Below, piece by piece: positions 1 through 11,166 of a stretch of 64,000 bases of DNA (position 1 is the first letter of the stretch; each line of letters starts with the position of its first letter). Source of the DNA: Ctenosaura bakeri (Eukaryota; Chordata; Lepidosauria; Squamata; Iguanidae); NCBI GenBank assembly GCA_948474755.1, contig CAOLHI010002136.1, forward strand, positions 682,001 to 746,000. Direction: 5' to 3'. The translations under genes and the position numbers were made by a program. Below the pieces are notes generated by a model, which was given only the letters and a program-made list of their open reading frames with translations, searched no databases and had not been told where the DNA came from.

Positions 1-1012
1 TATACTGGAATACACTGGTCTGGAATATGTGATAATATTGTTGCCGAGCAAGATGGAAAAATGTGGTTTTTCTCTAAAAAGAATTTTTTATTATAAATTC
101 AGTAAAAATGTGTGGTTTGGATATTTATTCGTACATATCACCTCTGGATGAGAAACAGGGATATAAAGCTTAGACATCAGAAATTACTTCTTCCTGGAAC
201 AGGCAGTCTTGCAATATCTGCCAAGACTGAAAAGCTCTGATTTCCTCATTATCCCTAGCTGACTATTTTAATGGCACACTAACTAGGGTACAAGTCTTGC
301 ATTTAAGTGTAGAAGGAGATACAACACTAAAGTGAGCTGCAAAGTCCTTAGGAAAATACAAAGCTTGTATACATGGGTTTTATCATTATCAGGTGTGCTA
401 AAATTCATTGTATATGCCCATATTACATGGTGAGGGAAATTCTAGAAATCGTGAAATCTTCAGGGCTTTCTTCAAGTTTAAAGCAGTAGAAGAACTTTAA
501 CTACCATTCATAAAATGCAACTTGATTCCCCCCACCCCGGGACTTCTAAAAAAAATGTGTAATATTGCTACAGCAAACATCATGAAAAACAACAAACTTC
601 ATGAACCTTCAATATTAATCTGTGTACCCCAAATTTAACCTGTCTTGTTGCATCACTCTATCATTTCAAATGCACTTTTGCTTTCCGTGCAGTCTTTGCA
701 AGGAGCACTGCAAAAAACAGTGTTCAGCTAGACTTTCCTTGAAAAGCTAGATTTCCTTGCAGAGTTGCAGCATTGACTAAAAATATATATATTTACTTAT
801 ATTGAGAAACAATGGTTTTTCTCTAATGCAATACCTCTATTGTCATTGTCAGTGCTTCACATTTATCTAAACATAGTGGGAGGCTGGCTTGTTCACCACA
901 AAACTTTTGAATAAAAGACTGGATGTACATTAGGCCCATAACCAGGGCTACTTGCTTTTTTTTTGTTTTAAATAGAAGCTTAAGCCAGATGACAGTCCAA
1001 ACAGACTCTGAA
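1..1012. other. No gene recognised
   Basis: AT-rich intergenic sequence without long open frames or an obvious repeat family. Confidence 0.5.
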
Positions 1013-1214
1013 GGCCTTTCTGCACTACACTATTATAGTGCTATTATTCCCCTTTCAATATCCTGTGGAATTCTGGGGTTTGTAGTTTACTGAGGCCAAA
1101 GAGCTTTCTGGCTGAGAATTCTAAATGCCCCTCCTTGAACTGCAAATCCCAGGATTTCATAGGATGTTGAAAGTGGAATAATAACACTATTAACAGTATA
1201 GGGCAGAAAAACCC
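1013..1214. mobile_element. Short inverted-repeat DNA element (MITE)
   Basis: Termini of about 37 bp are imperfect inverted repeats: the left end reads GGCCTTTCTGCACTACAC and the reverse complement of the right end GGGTTTTTCTGCCCTATAC, both continuing to TATTATTCC. The core has TTTGTAGTTTACTGAGGC and GCAAATCCCAGGAT. A related copy lies at 52619-52760. Non-autonomous, probably hAT-mobilised. No convincing target duplication. Confidence 0.7.
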
Positions 1215-2654
1215 TGTAGAAACTGGGTGAAATCTGCGGCAATGCGGCAAAATGGCAATCATGGGACAAATATACTAGGTGTCTGAGCAAAGAAAAGTAA
1301 AGACTGTCCGAAACAGATAATTGTGAACATTCCCACTGAGATCAGGCAAAATCTTATGTCAACAGAGCTTTCTGTGCTGCAGGAGGGGCTGCAGCTGATA
1401 TTGGGATGTGGGAAGGGAAAGAAATGTATTGATACTCTCAGCTTGTGTTGAGTTTTTGGACACACAAGGTCAAAGAGGAGGAATTTAAAAACTGGGGCAG
1501 GGGGAAAGAAAATAACACTTTCATGAACAATCAGAATGATTAAAGATCTTATGAACATCTACAGCCCTGCTATAAACATCTTAATAAGATGGCAGCCTGT
1601 TTGACTGGAAGGGAGAAGAGGAGGGTGTGAGGGAGTAGAGGTTCCTTATGAAAACATGAATTTATCATAAAAGCTGGCTTGTTTTTTGGGGAGCAGGCCC
1701 TTAAATTATTCCTTCAAAATTGTTTCTACTTTTTTATACATGTTGAGGTCAGGAGGAAACCTAGTGTGATGTTCAAGGAAGCACAGCAAATAGCTCAGGC
1801 CAGACCACCCATAGGCCAAGGTTCCGGGCAGAACCTGGTGAGCTATAATTTGGCTTTTCACACACATTTGGGTCTTGGTTGTTAAAGGCTGCTGAAAATC
1901 TTGTTAAAAATGACTTCAAGGCCTCCAACATTTTTTATGGTTGGCCAGTGTTGATTTTGGCAAAAACTTTTCTTTTTAGTTGCCTTAGTTTGCAGCTAAC
2001 TAGTTTTTATATTGAATTATATGTTGGAAATTCCTTTGTTTTTTAATGTATTTTTAAGCATGATTCTAACCACCCTGATATGACTAGCTAGGGTTTCTTT
2101 TTCCAACTAATGTGCCTAGATGGTTTGACAAAGGCTTTTCTCCCTTTGTGGGTATAAACCATTCTGTTTTCATTACAGTATGCTTCAAAGCCTTGATCGA
2201 CTGAAAAGTTTTTATAAATGATGGGTGTTCTGGCAGCCTATTTTACAGTAAGATGCAAATTCCTGTAAATAAATGCTTTAATTACTGTTGCAAGTTTAAA
2301 CTGGTGGTTTAGTCTTCATCTGCAAAAGTATTTTTTCTGGAGGTTTCTTATTTTCCAAAGTAAATGAATAAGTAAATGAAATCTTTCCCCTGTGTATACT
2401 TGAAAGGTTTTCTTAGAGATTAAATGTCTCAAACTTCCTTCTGTCATTACCTTTAGCACTATGGGACTGAGTACATTATGGCTTCCTCCTGTACTATTTA
2501 ACTCCACTAAAATCCATGGAAGCATTAGAAGAGCTTACACTTGAGGAGCTTACATTAGGTTGAGGAGCTTACATTAGAGCTTAGTTGGTTCCCATCAGGA
2601 GGTCCCTTCTGCAACGTGGAGCAGTGCTAGTGGAACTGCAACCTCGCACTTATA
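1215..2654. other. No gene recognised
   Basis: Intergenic. Nothing beyond short spurious open frames. Confidence 0.5.
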
Positions 2655-2735
2655 TGAATGCCAGAAGTAGAAAGTCATGTGGTGGGAGTCTCTTCTCAGA
2701 CTCCTACCACATGACTTTCTACTTCTGTCATTCCC
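2655..2735. repeat. Near-perfect 30-bp hairpin
   Basis: Arms 2662-2691 and 2698-2727 are reverse complements with one mismatch in 30, separated by a 6-base loop (CTTCTC). The pairing extends about seven more bases outward with one further mismatch. It could be a short palindromic MITE relic or a transcribed hairpin. No transcription evidence is visible. Confidence 0.8.
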
Positions 2736-2737
2736 AT

Positions 2738-2962
2738 GTATATGTAACTGCCTTCAAGTCATCTCATGGCCACCCCATGAATTTCATAGTTTTCTTAGGA
2801 AAAGAAAGAAACCACTCAGAGGTTGTTTTGCCAATTGCTTCCTCTGAAATATAGCCTACAGCACCTAATATCCATTGGCAGTCACCCATCCAAGTACTAA
2901 CTAGGGCTGACCCTCAGTAACTTCCAAGATCAGGTGGGATCTAGTGCCTTTAAGGTATTTAG
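2738..2962 (-). mobile_element. 5S rRNA-derived SINE
   Basis: The segment 2852-2960, read on the minus strand, resembles the head of 5S rRNA: on the plus strand TAGCCTACAGCACC, CACCCATCCAAGTACTAAC and TTCCAAGATCAGGTGGGAT match the complement of the 5S gene, including the internal pol III promoter region. The remainder (2738-2850, TGCCTTCAAGTCATCTCATG and so on) is the SINE body. Decayed, not a functional 5S gene. Confidence 0.75.
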
Positions 2963-3125
2963 CTCCACATGCTCATAGGGTTGCTATATATTGCTCATAG
3001 GGTTGCCCCTCAAATCCAGGCATTCTAATTTTGCAAATTTAATACATTAATCATTGCATTTATTTCTACCACTATGTTTCAGTCTTGGCATCACATTTAT
3101 GGGAAATACTCTTCTAAAAAGTCTA

Positions 3126-3305
3126 AAGCAGTAATGGTTATAGTTCTGGACTCAGAACAGAGATAAAAGCTCAAATCCTATTTGGTTGAAGAATTTACCA
3201 TGTGACTTTGGGCTTTCACTATCTCTCAGCAAATCAACCCCATAGGATTGTTGTCAAGATAATAGGGTTGCTGTGCATGAACCACGTAAATCAGCCATGT
3301 ATATT
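3126..3305 (+). mobile_element. tRNA-derived SINE fragment
   Basis: Has the tRNA-like head (GTAATGGTTATAGTTCTGGA, then CAAATCC), the central CATGTGACTTTGGGC, and GGATTGTTGTCAAGATAATA, the layout of squamate tRNA-derived SINEs of the Sauria type. The tail is degraded. Confidence 0.55.
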
Positions 3306-3734
3306 CCGCATGTAGTAAAAAAAAAATAGCAACCTTTTATAATGCACAAGCACTTCTAATGCCACTGTTTTGTCATCATATCATTAAAAGGCTGATGTTT
3401 GTTTGAGAAGAACTCAAAGTAGTTGACTGATGGGATTCAAAATTTTACTGCGTTCATTGTTTGCTCCTACCAGATAATTTAGCAAGGTTGGTGACTCTGT
3501 GATCAAATGTGTAGTTGTGGATAGAATGACATACAGACATGTTAATAACCTTGTATTCTAACAACATAGACAAAAAGATAGAATAGATAATGGGAGTTTC
3601 ATAGAAGTAATTCTGTAAATGGATGTGCCAGCAAGACAATATAGCCAGATGCCAGGACATCAGAAGACCTTTAAAGTAACAATAAAGGAGTTCTCAAGGA
3701 CATATGTGTGTTAGACTGCACCAGTATGCAAAGG

Positions 3735-3920
3735 CATCTTGTAGCACCTTTGAGATTAATTGGGAGAAAGAAGCTTGTAGCATAAGCTTTCATAGTCTGG
3801 GTCCGTTTCATCATGCATCTGATGAAGTAGACCCAGACTATGAAAGCTTACGTTGCTAATCTCTGCACGTAGATGCAGTCTGCAACAGCTCATTCTCTCT
3901 GTCTCAAGGGTGCTACAAGA
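3735..3920. repeat. Interspersed repeat with internal palindrome
   Basis: Inverted arms at about 3780-3805 and 3829-3858 (AGCTTTCATAGTCTGGGTC against GACCCAGACTATGAAAGCT) flank CATCATGCATCTGATGAAG. Outer parts contain AGGGTGCTACAAGATCCTC. This is a widespread amniote repeat pattern, also seen at 35937-36070. The family name is not certain. Confidence 0.6.
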
Positions 3921-4199
3921 TCCTCTTGAACAAAGCAGTTGTGCAAGAAACAAAGCGTGAAGGTAAAGAAGAAAGGTGGAAAATCCATCTGTAAAGAATA
4001 GTGGTGGCACCCTTCTACCATTTGGCTTCCTCCTGGTTCTTTGCTGGATCTTCGACGGGACCAAGGGACCTATGGTAATTTTACTGATCTGTTGACTGCT
4101 TTTCCCCCTGGGACTGGTATGTCAAAATAATTTCAAAATAATTTGTTATTTTGAAATTGTAATTGTTTTGTCTAAATCTGACATTTATGTTTAAGTGTA

Positions 4200-4718
4200 G
4201 GTTTAAGATAGACTTATCTCCTCCTCCTCCTCCTCCTCCTCTTACATAATAGTATCATTTAAGACACTGCAAAACTACTTATCCACACAACTATCAAGTA
4301 CCCAACTACCACCCCGCAACAGTGACAAAAAAAGAAAAAGAAAAACTGTTACAATCATAACATATAACATAGACAAAGTAAATACACTCTAAAATTGGTT
4401 TCCAACTCCCCCAACATAGACTATATGTCATAATACTAAATCTTCTGTTAGTCAAATAACCTCAGAAAGATAACCTCCAATGATAGTTTTACAATATGTT
4501 AACCTTAAAAACCAATACTGAATCAGTTATTCTTCTTGTCAATTTAAAAATTTAAATTTAAAAAATACATTAATAGATTCCGATCTTTCACAAATGTCAC
4601 AAATGTTTTCTCTTTCCCTCACCAAAATTGTTAATTTATCCATCTCTACTAAGTCCATCAGCTTATACAGCCAGTTTTCTACTGTTGGAATCTTGCCGCT
4701 CTTCCACTTCTACACATA
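4200..4718 (-). mobile_element. L1 LINE 3' fragment
   Basis: Minus-strand translation of about 4570-4700 gives ENWLYKLMDLVEMDKL, typical of the C-terminal part of L1 ORF2, with decay. Sequence below this is 3'-UTR-like, A/C-rich on the plus strand, with a (CTC)n run at 4218-4243. The upstream part is cut by the MITE starting at 4719. Confidence 0.55.
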
Positions 4719-5138
4719 GGCCCTTTCTGCACCTTACCTTTTTCTGGTGCTGGGGTGCGGGGATTGCACAAGCAGCCTCCGTCGAGAGGCTCTCACATCC
4801 CTGCTGCTTCAGCTCCACACGAGCTGCCTGCTCACGTGAGAGCCCCACCTCTTCCTTCCACAGTGCAGGCTGGGACTTTCCCAGGCTGCGCTGGGGCAGG
4901 AAGCATGACCAGTGCGGCTCCGGAGGTTCCAAACGCCAGGTAAGTGCGCATGGGGCCCAGCAGCAATGTGTGATTGCACACCATTTTCGACTTCCAGCCG
5001 AAAATGAAAAGGTACGCGATCGGTGCCTGCCGGCCCCAGACCATCGCACGATTGTGAGTGCATCGTGCAGATCGCTCCTCACAATCACGTGACGCTCCAG
5101 GCACACTTTCACATGGGAAATGCCATGCAGAAAGGGCC
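4719..5138. mobile_element. GC-rich MITE, copy 1
   Basis: Termini GGCCCTTTCTGCA and TGCAGAAAGGGCC are perfect inverted repeats. Flanking ATA on both sides (4716-4718, 5139-5141) may be a 3-bp target duplication. The interior has a palindromic motif around CATTTTCGACTTCCAGCCG. Related copies are at 5694-6060 and 16319-16717. No transposase. Open frames across it are composition artefacts. Confidence 0.8.
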
Positions 5139-5693
5139 ATATGTTATTGATGATCAACTATGATCTAATGAGACCAGACACATAAATTGGATAATAGGAC
5201 CATTTTATTTAACCTGACTTATTTAAAGTTGAGTTGGCCTGGAAAGGAGCAATTGGAGACAGCAACCTGAAGTGGGTCCAGCTGAGGCTAGATGTCACAA
5301 CATGACAATCTCCTCGGCCTTCCCTTGTGTGAAACACTCCAGCCCTTAGGGCAATCTAAATTGCTTTGGTTGCTACCTGGTCCAGCATAATTGGAAAGTA
5401 ACCCAGGAGACTCCCACCCAAGCCACAGGGACCTACAAGTGAGAGCCACAAATCAGAATGTAACCTCGTGCTACCCGGGACCAATGGTCTATGAAAAAAA
5501 CAGAAATACACAACAAATTAATAAAAGCAATGTGATTCAAAATGGCAAAATATGAACATACCTCTTGGCCACTGAGGATTTCCAATGCCTGATGTGCTGA
5601 ATGTTCCAAGTGCTTAAACCCGTAACAGTGGCCACGGAGGCAGCCCCAGTCCTAGAGGAATGGGAACACAACTTAGCCCAGGTTTCAATCTGA
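5139..5693. other. Unclassified intergenic sequence
   Basis: No gene or recognisable element. Probably old repeat sequence between two MITE copies. Confidence 0.4.
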
Positions 5694-6060
5694 GATCCTT
5701 TTCACCCCTTACATTTTTGTGGTGCTGGGGTGCGGGGCTCGCATGAGCAGCCTCCGGAGAGAGGCTCTCACATCTGGGGTCCTTCGGCTCCGCACGAGCT
5801 TCCTGCTCGCGCTAGAGCCCTGCCTCTTCCTTTCGCAGTGCAGCCTGGGACCTTCCCAGGAAGCATGACCGCACACAAGGTAAGTGCACACAGGGCCCCA
5901 GAGCAATGTGCAACCGCACACCATTTTCAGCTTCAAGCTGAAAATGAAAAAATGTGTGAGTGATCCCTACCAGGCCCTGAAGCGTCGTGTGGACCACTCC
6001 TCTCATGTGCACAATGCTCGAGGGGCCCTTTCGCATCAAAAATGCCATGCAAAAAGGGCC
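5694..6060. mobile_element. GC-rich MITE, copy 2
   Basis: Same family and orientation as copy 1: GTGGTGCTGGGGTGCGGGG near the left end, the palindrome CATTTTCAGCTTCAAGCTG, and right terminus GCAAAAAGGGCC. The left terminus is decayed and no target duplication is seen. Confidence 0.75.
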
Positions 6061-7645
6061 CAAGGCTCAAGTTCTGCAATACCGCCAAAGTCACCATCCA
6101 AAATTGAAACCTGGTCAGGGGCAAAAGTGTTAATATATCAGAATAAAGGACCCAAAAATTGCCCCCTGAGTTTGACATAGTGTTGTAGGGCACACACACA
6201 GCAAAGCATAGGATCAGAACTAAATCCCAACTGAAAGGTAGCCCCTTCCCAACCTGACCCATTTTGGAGCACCTGATTTGTAAATCAGCACTCTCCTGAA
6301 CAAATCCAAATCAGTAAAACCTAAAGCCTTACCAGAAGTATCATTCTTTGAAGCCATGCCAATTCATTAATTCACAGGACACCAAAAAAGGCAGTTACAG
6401 AAGTGGAAAGAAAGAGAGATGCCTCCATAGCAGAATTACAAATGACAGACCAAACATCACTCAAACCTTGAAGCACCAGAAGTGACAGGGGAACATGGGT
6501 ATCACTCACTTGACCACACTCCCTAGCCCTGTGAGCCTCAAAATCACCTGTGTAATCTGCCATCCCTTGTGCCTTAGCTGTAAAGCCCAACATAGACAAT
6601 TTGGATTTAAATGATTGAGACATCAAACCCCATCCTTCAAAAATACACAACAATGCAAAACATGCTCAACTGGGAGAGGCCAAGAGCCTTAAGCCCATTA
6701 ATTTTCCTAAAAGTTTCAAACTCCCTCCCAGCCCCTAGTGCTAGAGGGTAAGAATAAAGCTATGATCTGTGAAATCTCACCCCTCCAAGCCCCAATAGGC
6801 CTGGAGAAAGGGGAAGTGGTTTGTACTCTGCATCTGGGACTAGCTGCCAGAAGCGCTCCATGTCTTGGTGGGAAAGAGTGTCAGCTATGCCATTATCCAT
6901 ATCAGCCCCATGGAGAGCTGTAAATATGGCTCAGACAACATCACTTCTCCAAGGCTCCAGGTGTCTGGGCACTGGAAAAGGCCTGGAGTCTGCATCTGGA
7001 GCAAGCTGTCTGCAGCACTCCAACTGTTGGTGCGAAGGACACACTCCATCAAGTGGCCACAGTTCTGCTGAAAGCTGCTCGGATACTGACTGGACCTTCA
7101 GAGCCAGCTGATGAAACTACTCCATCTGATTGTGAACAATTGCATATTCCAGCTGTGTCTCCCACGGTGAACAGGACATTAAACTGGAGGCCTCTACTAT
7201 GAAGGCTTGGATCAGGCACATGGTATTAGGGGATCTAGAGATAAGCAAATTAATGACACTGACCAAGGTCATATTGTAATCAAGAATGGACTAACAAATT
7301 GTAAATTCAAGAGCCCAGAATCAAACTGTCGCCACATTTGTAAAAATTCTAAGAGCCACCTCACATGTCTGACACCAAAACAGACAAACAAGAAAACCTG
7401 GCACCATTTCTTTGTGAAGGAAACTTTCACATATGTTATTGGCATTCTGAAACTTCCTCATAGACATGCACCATAGAACTAGCATGTCTAACCAAAGATC
7501 TGGCACTTTTAGGAAGTGGCTATCAAACCCCTTGCCCCTTGCATTTTCAGTCTTGTTCCCTATTGTGAATTCACTGAGACTTTCCTTGCTGGCAATTCCA
7601 AAAAGATTGAGGGCCACTACAACTGGATTACTCATTCTCTAATCT
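6061..7645. other. Unclassified intergenic sequence
   Basis: No host exon recognised. Short open frames are not conserved protein families I know. Probably repeat-derived. Confidence 0.4.
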
Positions 7646-7653
7646 GTATGCAT

Positions 7654-8843
7654 TAGGGATGGGATGAATCCAGAATTTTCCAAATCTGAATCTGGATCCG
7701 AATCCCTGGAAGGTTCTGGGAATCCACGAATCTCATGAATCTCAAATCTTTTGAATCTTTTTTTAAAAAAGGATTTAAAAAGCAAGGGAAAGAAGGTAAT
7801 CTTGGGCAAGACATATTTTCTCAGCCTTAGCAAAAGCCTAGGCAAAGTCAAACATTCCTCTGAAGAAATCTGGCCAGGACAATTGTCATGGTTTTGCCTC
7901 ATGATCTCCCCAGATTGAAAATGAAATGAAGGCCCTTTCTACACAGGCAGGAAAATGTGGATTAATCCCACATTTTCATGCCTGTGTAAACAGGGCCACA
8001 TACTACAGTACAGAGATAATCCAGATCAAAACTGGATTTTCTTTGCATAGCTCCTTATGGCATCCTGGGTTTTGTAGTTTGATGATGCACCAGCACACTT
8101 TGGCAGAGAAGGCTGTGATACCTTGTAAAACTACATACCCCGGAATTATGTATGAAAGAGCTTTGCAAGGGAGCTATGAAAAGGAATCTTTTGGCTGTCC
8201 TTGAAATCTCAAGAAGACTGTACCTTCCAGCCAATCAGGCCTTTGACAGGTCCTGGAGGGGTCAATTTTTAAAAACAATTTTTCTTTTCTGCTACATGTA
8301 GTTTGTCATGTGGCTCATGAGAAACCATGACAGACATTTCACTTCTCATCCTATTCTAGCTATAGGTTTATAACCAGGCACTGGTCTTGTAGAAGGAGGT
8401 ACACTTGCCTACATGTGGCAATGACTGGATGAGATTGTGTGACCTTGCCCTCTGCCTCACTACTTCTGATAGGCGTCCAACCCACTGATCCCAGCATGCC
8501 ATGCCATTGATTTTCAGCACAGAAAATAAGAGCTGAACTTAAATAATAAATGTTCAATTTAAATATATTAGAACACAACTTCAGATGTATTTTCTGAAAT
8601 TGTTACCAAGGGCCATTATTACTCTAAGGGAAAAATTCACCTACTTGCCATCTCCCCTTGTGTATTTAATCTCCCAGATTTTCAAGCATCCCGGTCTCCC
8701 AGGTTTTCAGGTGTCCCTGTCTCCAACAAACTATTTGTTTGGTGGATTCGAAAGATTCAGTTTGCCTATTTTAGCACAGGGCTTTGGATTCGTGAATCTC
8801 GAATCTTTGCCAAGGATTCGAGGATTTGGTTGGCGCATCGCTA
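7654..8843. mobile_element. hAT-type DNA transposon, non-autonomous, with 8-bp target duplication
   Basis: The left end TAGGGATGGGATGAATCC and the reverse complement of the right end, TAGCGATGCGCCAACC, are imperfect terminal inverted repeats of hAT type. The flanks are a perfect 8-bp duplication GTATGCAT (7646-7653 and 8844-8851). Both ends are rich in GAATC/GATTC motifs. No transposase frame. A second MITE is nested inside from 7931. Confidence 0.85.
7931..8170. mobile_element. Nested palindromic MITE
   Basis: GGCCCTTTCTACACAGGC and GCCTGTGTAAACAGGGCC form a roughly 30-bp-arm palindrome (7931-7997) around ATTAAT. It is followed by GCATCCTGGGTTTTGTAGTT and AAAACTACATACCCCGGAAT, a core common in lizard hAT MITEs. 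Right boundary approximate. Confidence 0.65.
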
Positions 8844-8851
8844 GTATGCAT

Positions 8852-9949
8852 GATGTGAACAGAAGCTCCTGTAAACCAAATTGCCAATACAGAAGAAGCT
8901 GTTGTGGAAAATGTATGGGCTTCCCTGCTTGGCCTCCTGCTGTTGGATCCTATTATCTATGTGTCCACGGTGATATTAGTCATCTAGTCTGCATATATAA
9001 CAGGACTTGCAACAGATCCTTGGAAAGGGAGGGGTTGATTCCAGCTTTATACTGAAAGATCCATCATAAAAGGCCATGCAGATCCCATGCAGTCTACACT
9101 GGGTGGAAAATAATGTCAATATACTAACTCAGAGATAAGGCATGCCAACTTTGCCTTCTATGACCACAGCGTAAATAAGAAAACTTGGGATCCAGGTTGT
9201 GGCCCACTTCTGATCCACCGACTCTTTCCTATTTCCCCTTTCTAATCATTGAGCTCATCCCCCCCGCCACAATTTTCTCTCATCCCCTAGAGAGATGTTA
9301 ACAGACAAGCCATAGCTGTTTGCAGGCCTGCTGTTCTGTAGATACAATCCAATAGGCAATTATCTCCCCACCCATACAGGTAAGTCCACAATTCACTCCA
9401 ATGTTCCCCCTCTCCAGAACCATGTTTGTAAGTCCTGTTGATTGTAAGCTGCATTGCCAAACTCACCTGGTCCATGCCATCCAGCCTGGGAACCTTAAGA
9501 AAAGGTCAACTTCACTGGACTGACTAGGCTCCACCTTCTCCAAAACATTGCTTATGGCAGCACCAGTCTTTGGTTTCATGTCAATTATTCCCTAAGAGCT
9601 GCCAACAATCAAAAATCTCAAAAAACCATACATTGTGTCCTTGTGTGTTTCCAGATGGTGGAGGGGGTGGTAGGCTGTAGTCAGAGCCCTCCAAGCTGCC
9701 ACCTGCTCTAAGACTGGAGCTAAAGTTACGTTCCCCTTCATTTATGGATGAAGATAAAATAACTGGGGGAAAACACTTAATTGGAACATGTTTTTAGAGG
9801 CTTTTCTCTTATCTTCCTCTGTTTTTCATGTAGACTCCATTGTAATTAAACTGTTGTTTCAGAGGCAAAAGTCAAAATAATCTCTAAGTGAACAGCACTC
9901 TTTATATACATACATCAATGTATCTATATCTACATGCCTGTACATACAT
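8852..9949. other. No gene recognised
   Basis: Intergenic. No supported feature. Confidence 0.45.
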
Positions 9950-10430
9950 GTGTGCATGCACACAGACACACACACCTGCATGAGTTGCACACACTCAAAG
10001 GAGTTAATAAAGTATGAAGTGCACACACACATACCTGCACAAACCTTACCAAACTGCCACTGATGCTACCACTGCTTTGTTGTTGCTTTAAATCAATAAG
10101 GTAGTAAATCAATAAAGTACCGGTAGTAAAATCTGCATGCATGCATATAAACATGCACACACACATCTGCACAAACCGCTGTACTGCCTCTGATGCTACC
10201 ACTGAAGCATTATTGTTGTTAATGATGATTTTTTAATTCAATAAGGTAGAAATCAATAAAGGAGTAGTTTACAACATGTATGTATACACAGGTGCATACA
10301 CACACATACATGCACAAACCCCACTAAACCGCCATTGATGCTTCCATTGCATTATTGTTGTTGTTATTGCTATATTTATTTCTAGCACCACTAACCTGCT
10401 ACTACTCAAAGGAATCAATAATATCAGTAT
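9950..10430. repeat. About 135-bp tandem repeat, three to four decayed units
   Basis: Units start near 10021, 10155 and 10293 (spacing 134 and 138), with a partial unit before. Each has a CA-rich start with GCACAAACC, then a GATGCTACCACTG-like block, a TTGTTGTT stretch, and ATCAATAA(A/T)G. Confidence 0.75.
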
Positions 10431-10540
10431 AAGGACTATATAATTATAGGATGAAGGCCAAGATATTATTCCCATACCCTCCAACCAAATCAATTAAATG
10501 ATGGTCTAGCAAGTGTACAGGGTGAAGAACCCAAAATAAA

Positions 10541-10577
10541 ATCATCATTGTCGTCGTCATCATCGTCGTCATCATTC
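10541..10577. repeat. (TCA/TCG)n microsatellite
   Basis: Interrupted trinucleotide run ATCATCATTGTCGTCGTCAT and onward. Confidence 0.9.
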
Positions 10578-10629
10578 AATAAGGCAGGGCAAAATCCCAC
10601 ACCATTAGCAGAAAGCAATAGATCATAAG

Positions 10630-10985
10630 CCTAGCAGGCCTCTGGAACAAGGTTCAGGCCTGGAGGTCTCTATAAAACAATGTGGCTGGCGAGGCCTGGC
10701 AGGCCTCTATCCGTCCACCAGGCCCTTTATGCCGCTAGGCCTCTAATCCCAATGTGGCCAAAGAGGCCAAGCAGGCTCCAACTACGACTAGGTCCCGTAG
10801 GCCCCTAAACATCCACACAAGCTAAGCAGGCCTAAAAGGTACCAGTAGGCCTTTAATGGATCATATGGCAAGCAGGCCATGCAACAACAAAAATTCTGGT
10901 AGGCCTCAAAAGGCTTGACAGTCCTCAAATTGAGCACATGGCCAAGTGGTTAATTGGCCTCTAATGAACGGCCTCAAAACCTATC
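10630..10985. repeat. GGCC-rich degenerate repeat block
   Basis: About 15 GGCC sites in 355 bp, most as AGGCCT or AGGCC within (C/G)(A/T)AGGCCTCTA-like contexts, with spacings of roughly 15-50 bases. It is not a strict tandem array and not an obvious known element. Confidence 0.6.
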
Positions 10986-11166
10986 TATTAAAAACAGATG
11001 ATCAACAGGAGCAGCATGGATTTTAAACCCTGAAACTGCTTCTGAATATTGACCCACATACAAAGCTTGATGGATCCTCATGCTAGGAATGTCCTGGATT
11101 CATGTGCCGTGAAGATCAAAGTGTGAAGTGTGACGGTGAAGATCACACTGACCCCCCCACACACAA

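Noticed and set aside
2852..2962. Functional 5S rRNA gene
   Set aside because: Many substitutions from 5S rRNA and a SINE body attached at its 3' side.
4628..5157. Open frames of 154 and 164 codons on opposite strands
   Set aside because: They span an L1 fragment and the GC-rich MITE; composition artefacts.
9950..10985. CRISPR-like array
   Set aside because: Repeats are imperfect, without uniform spacers, in a vertebrate nuclear genome.
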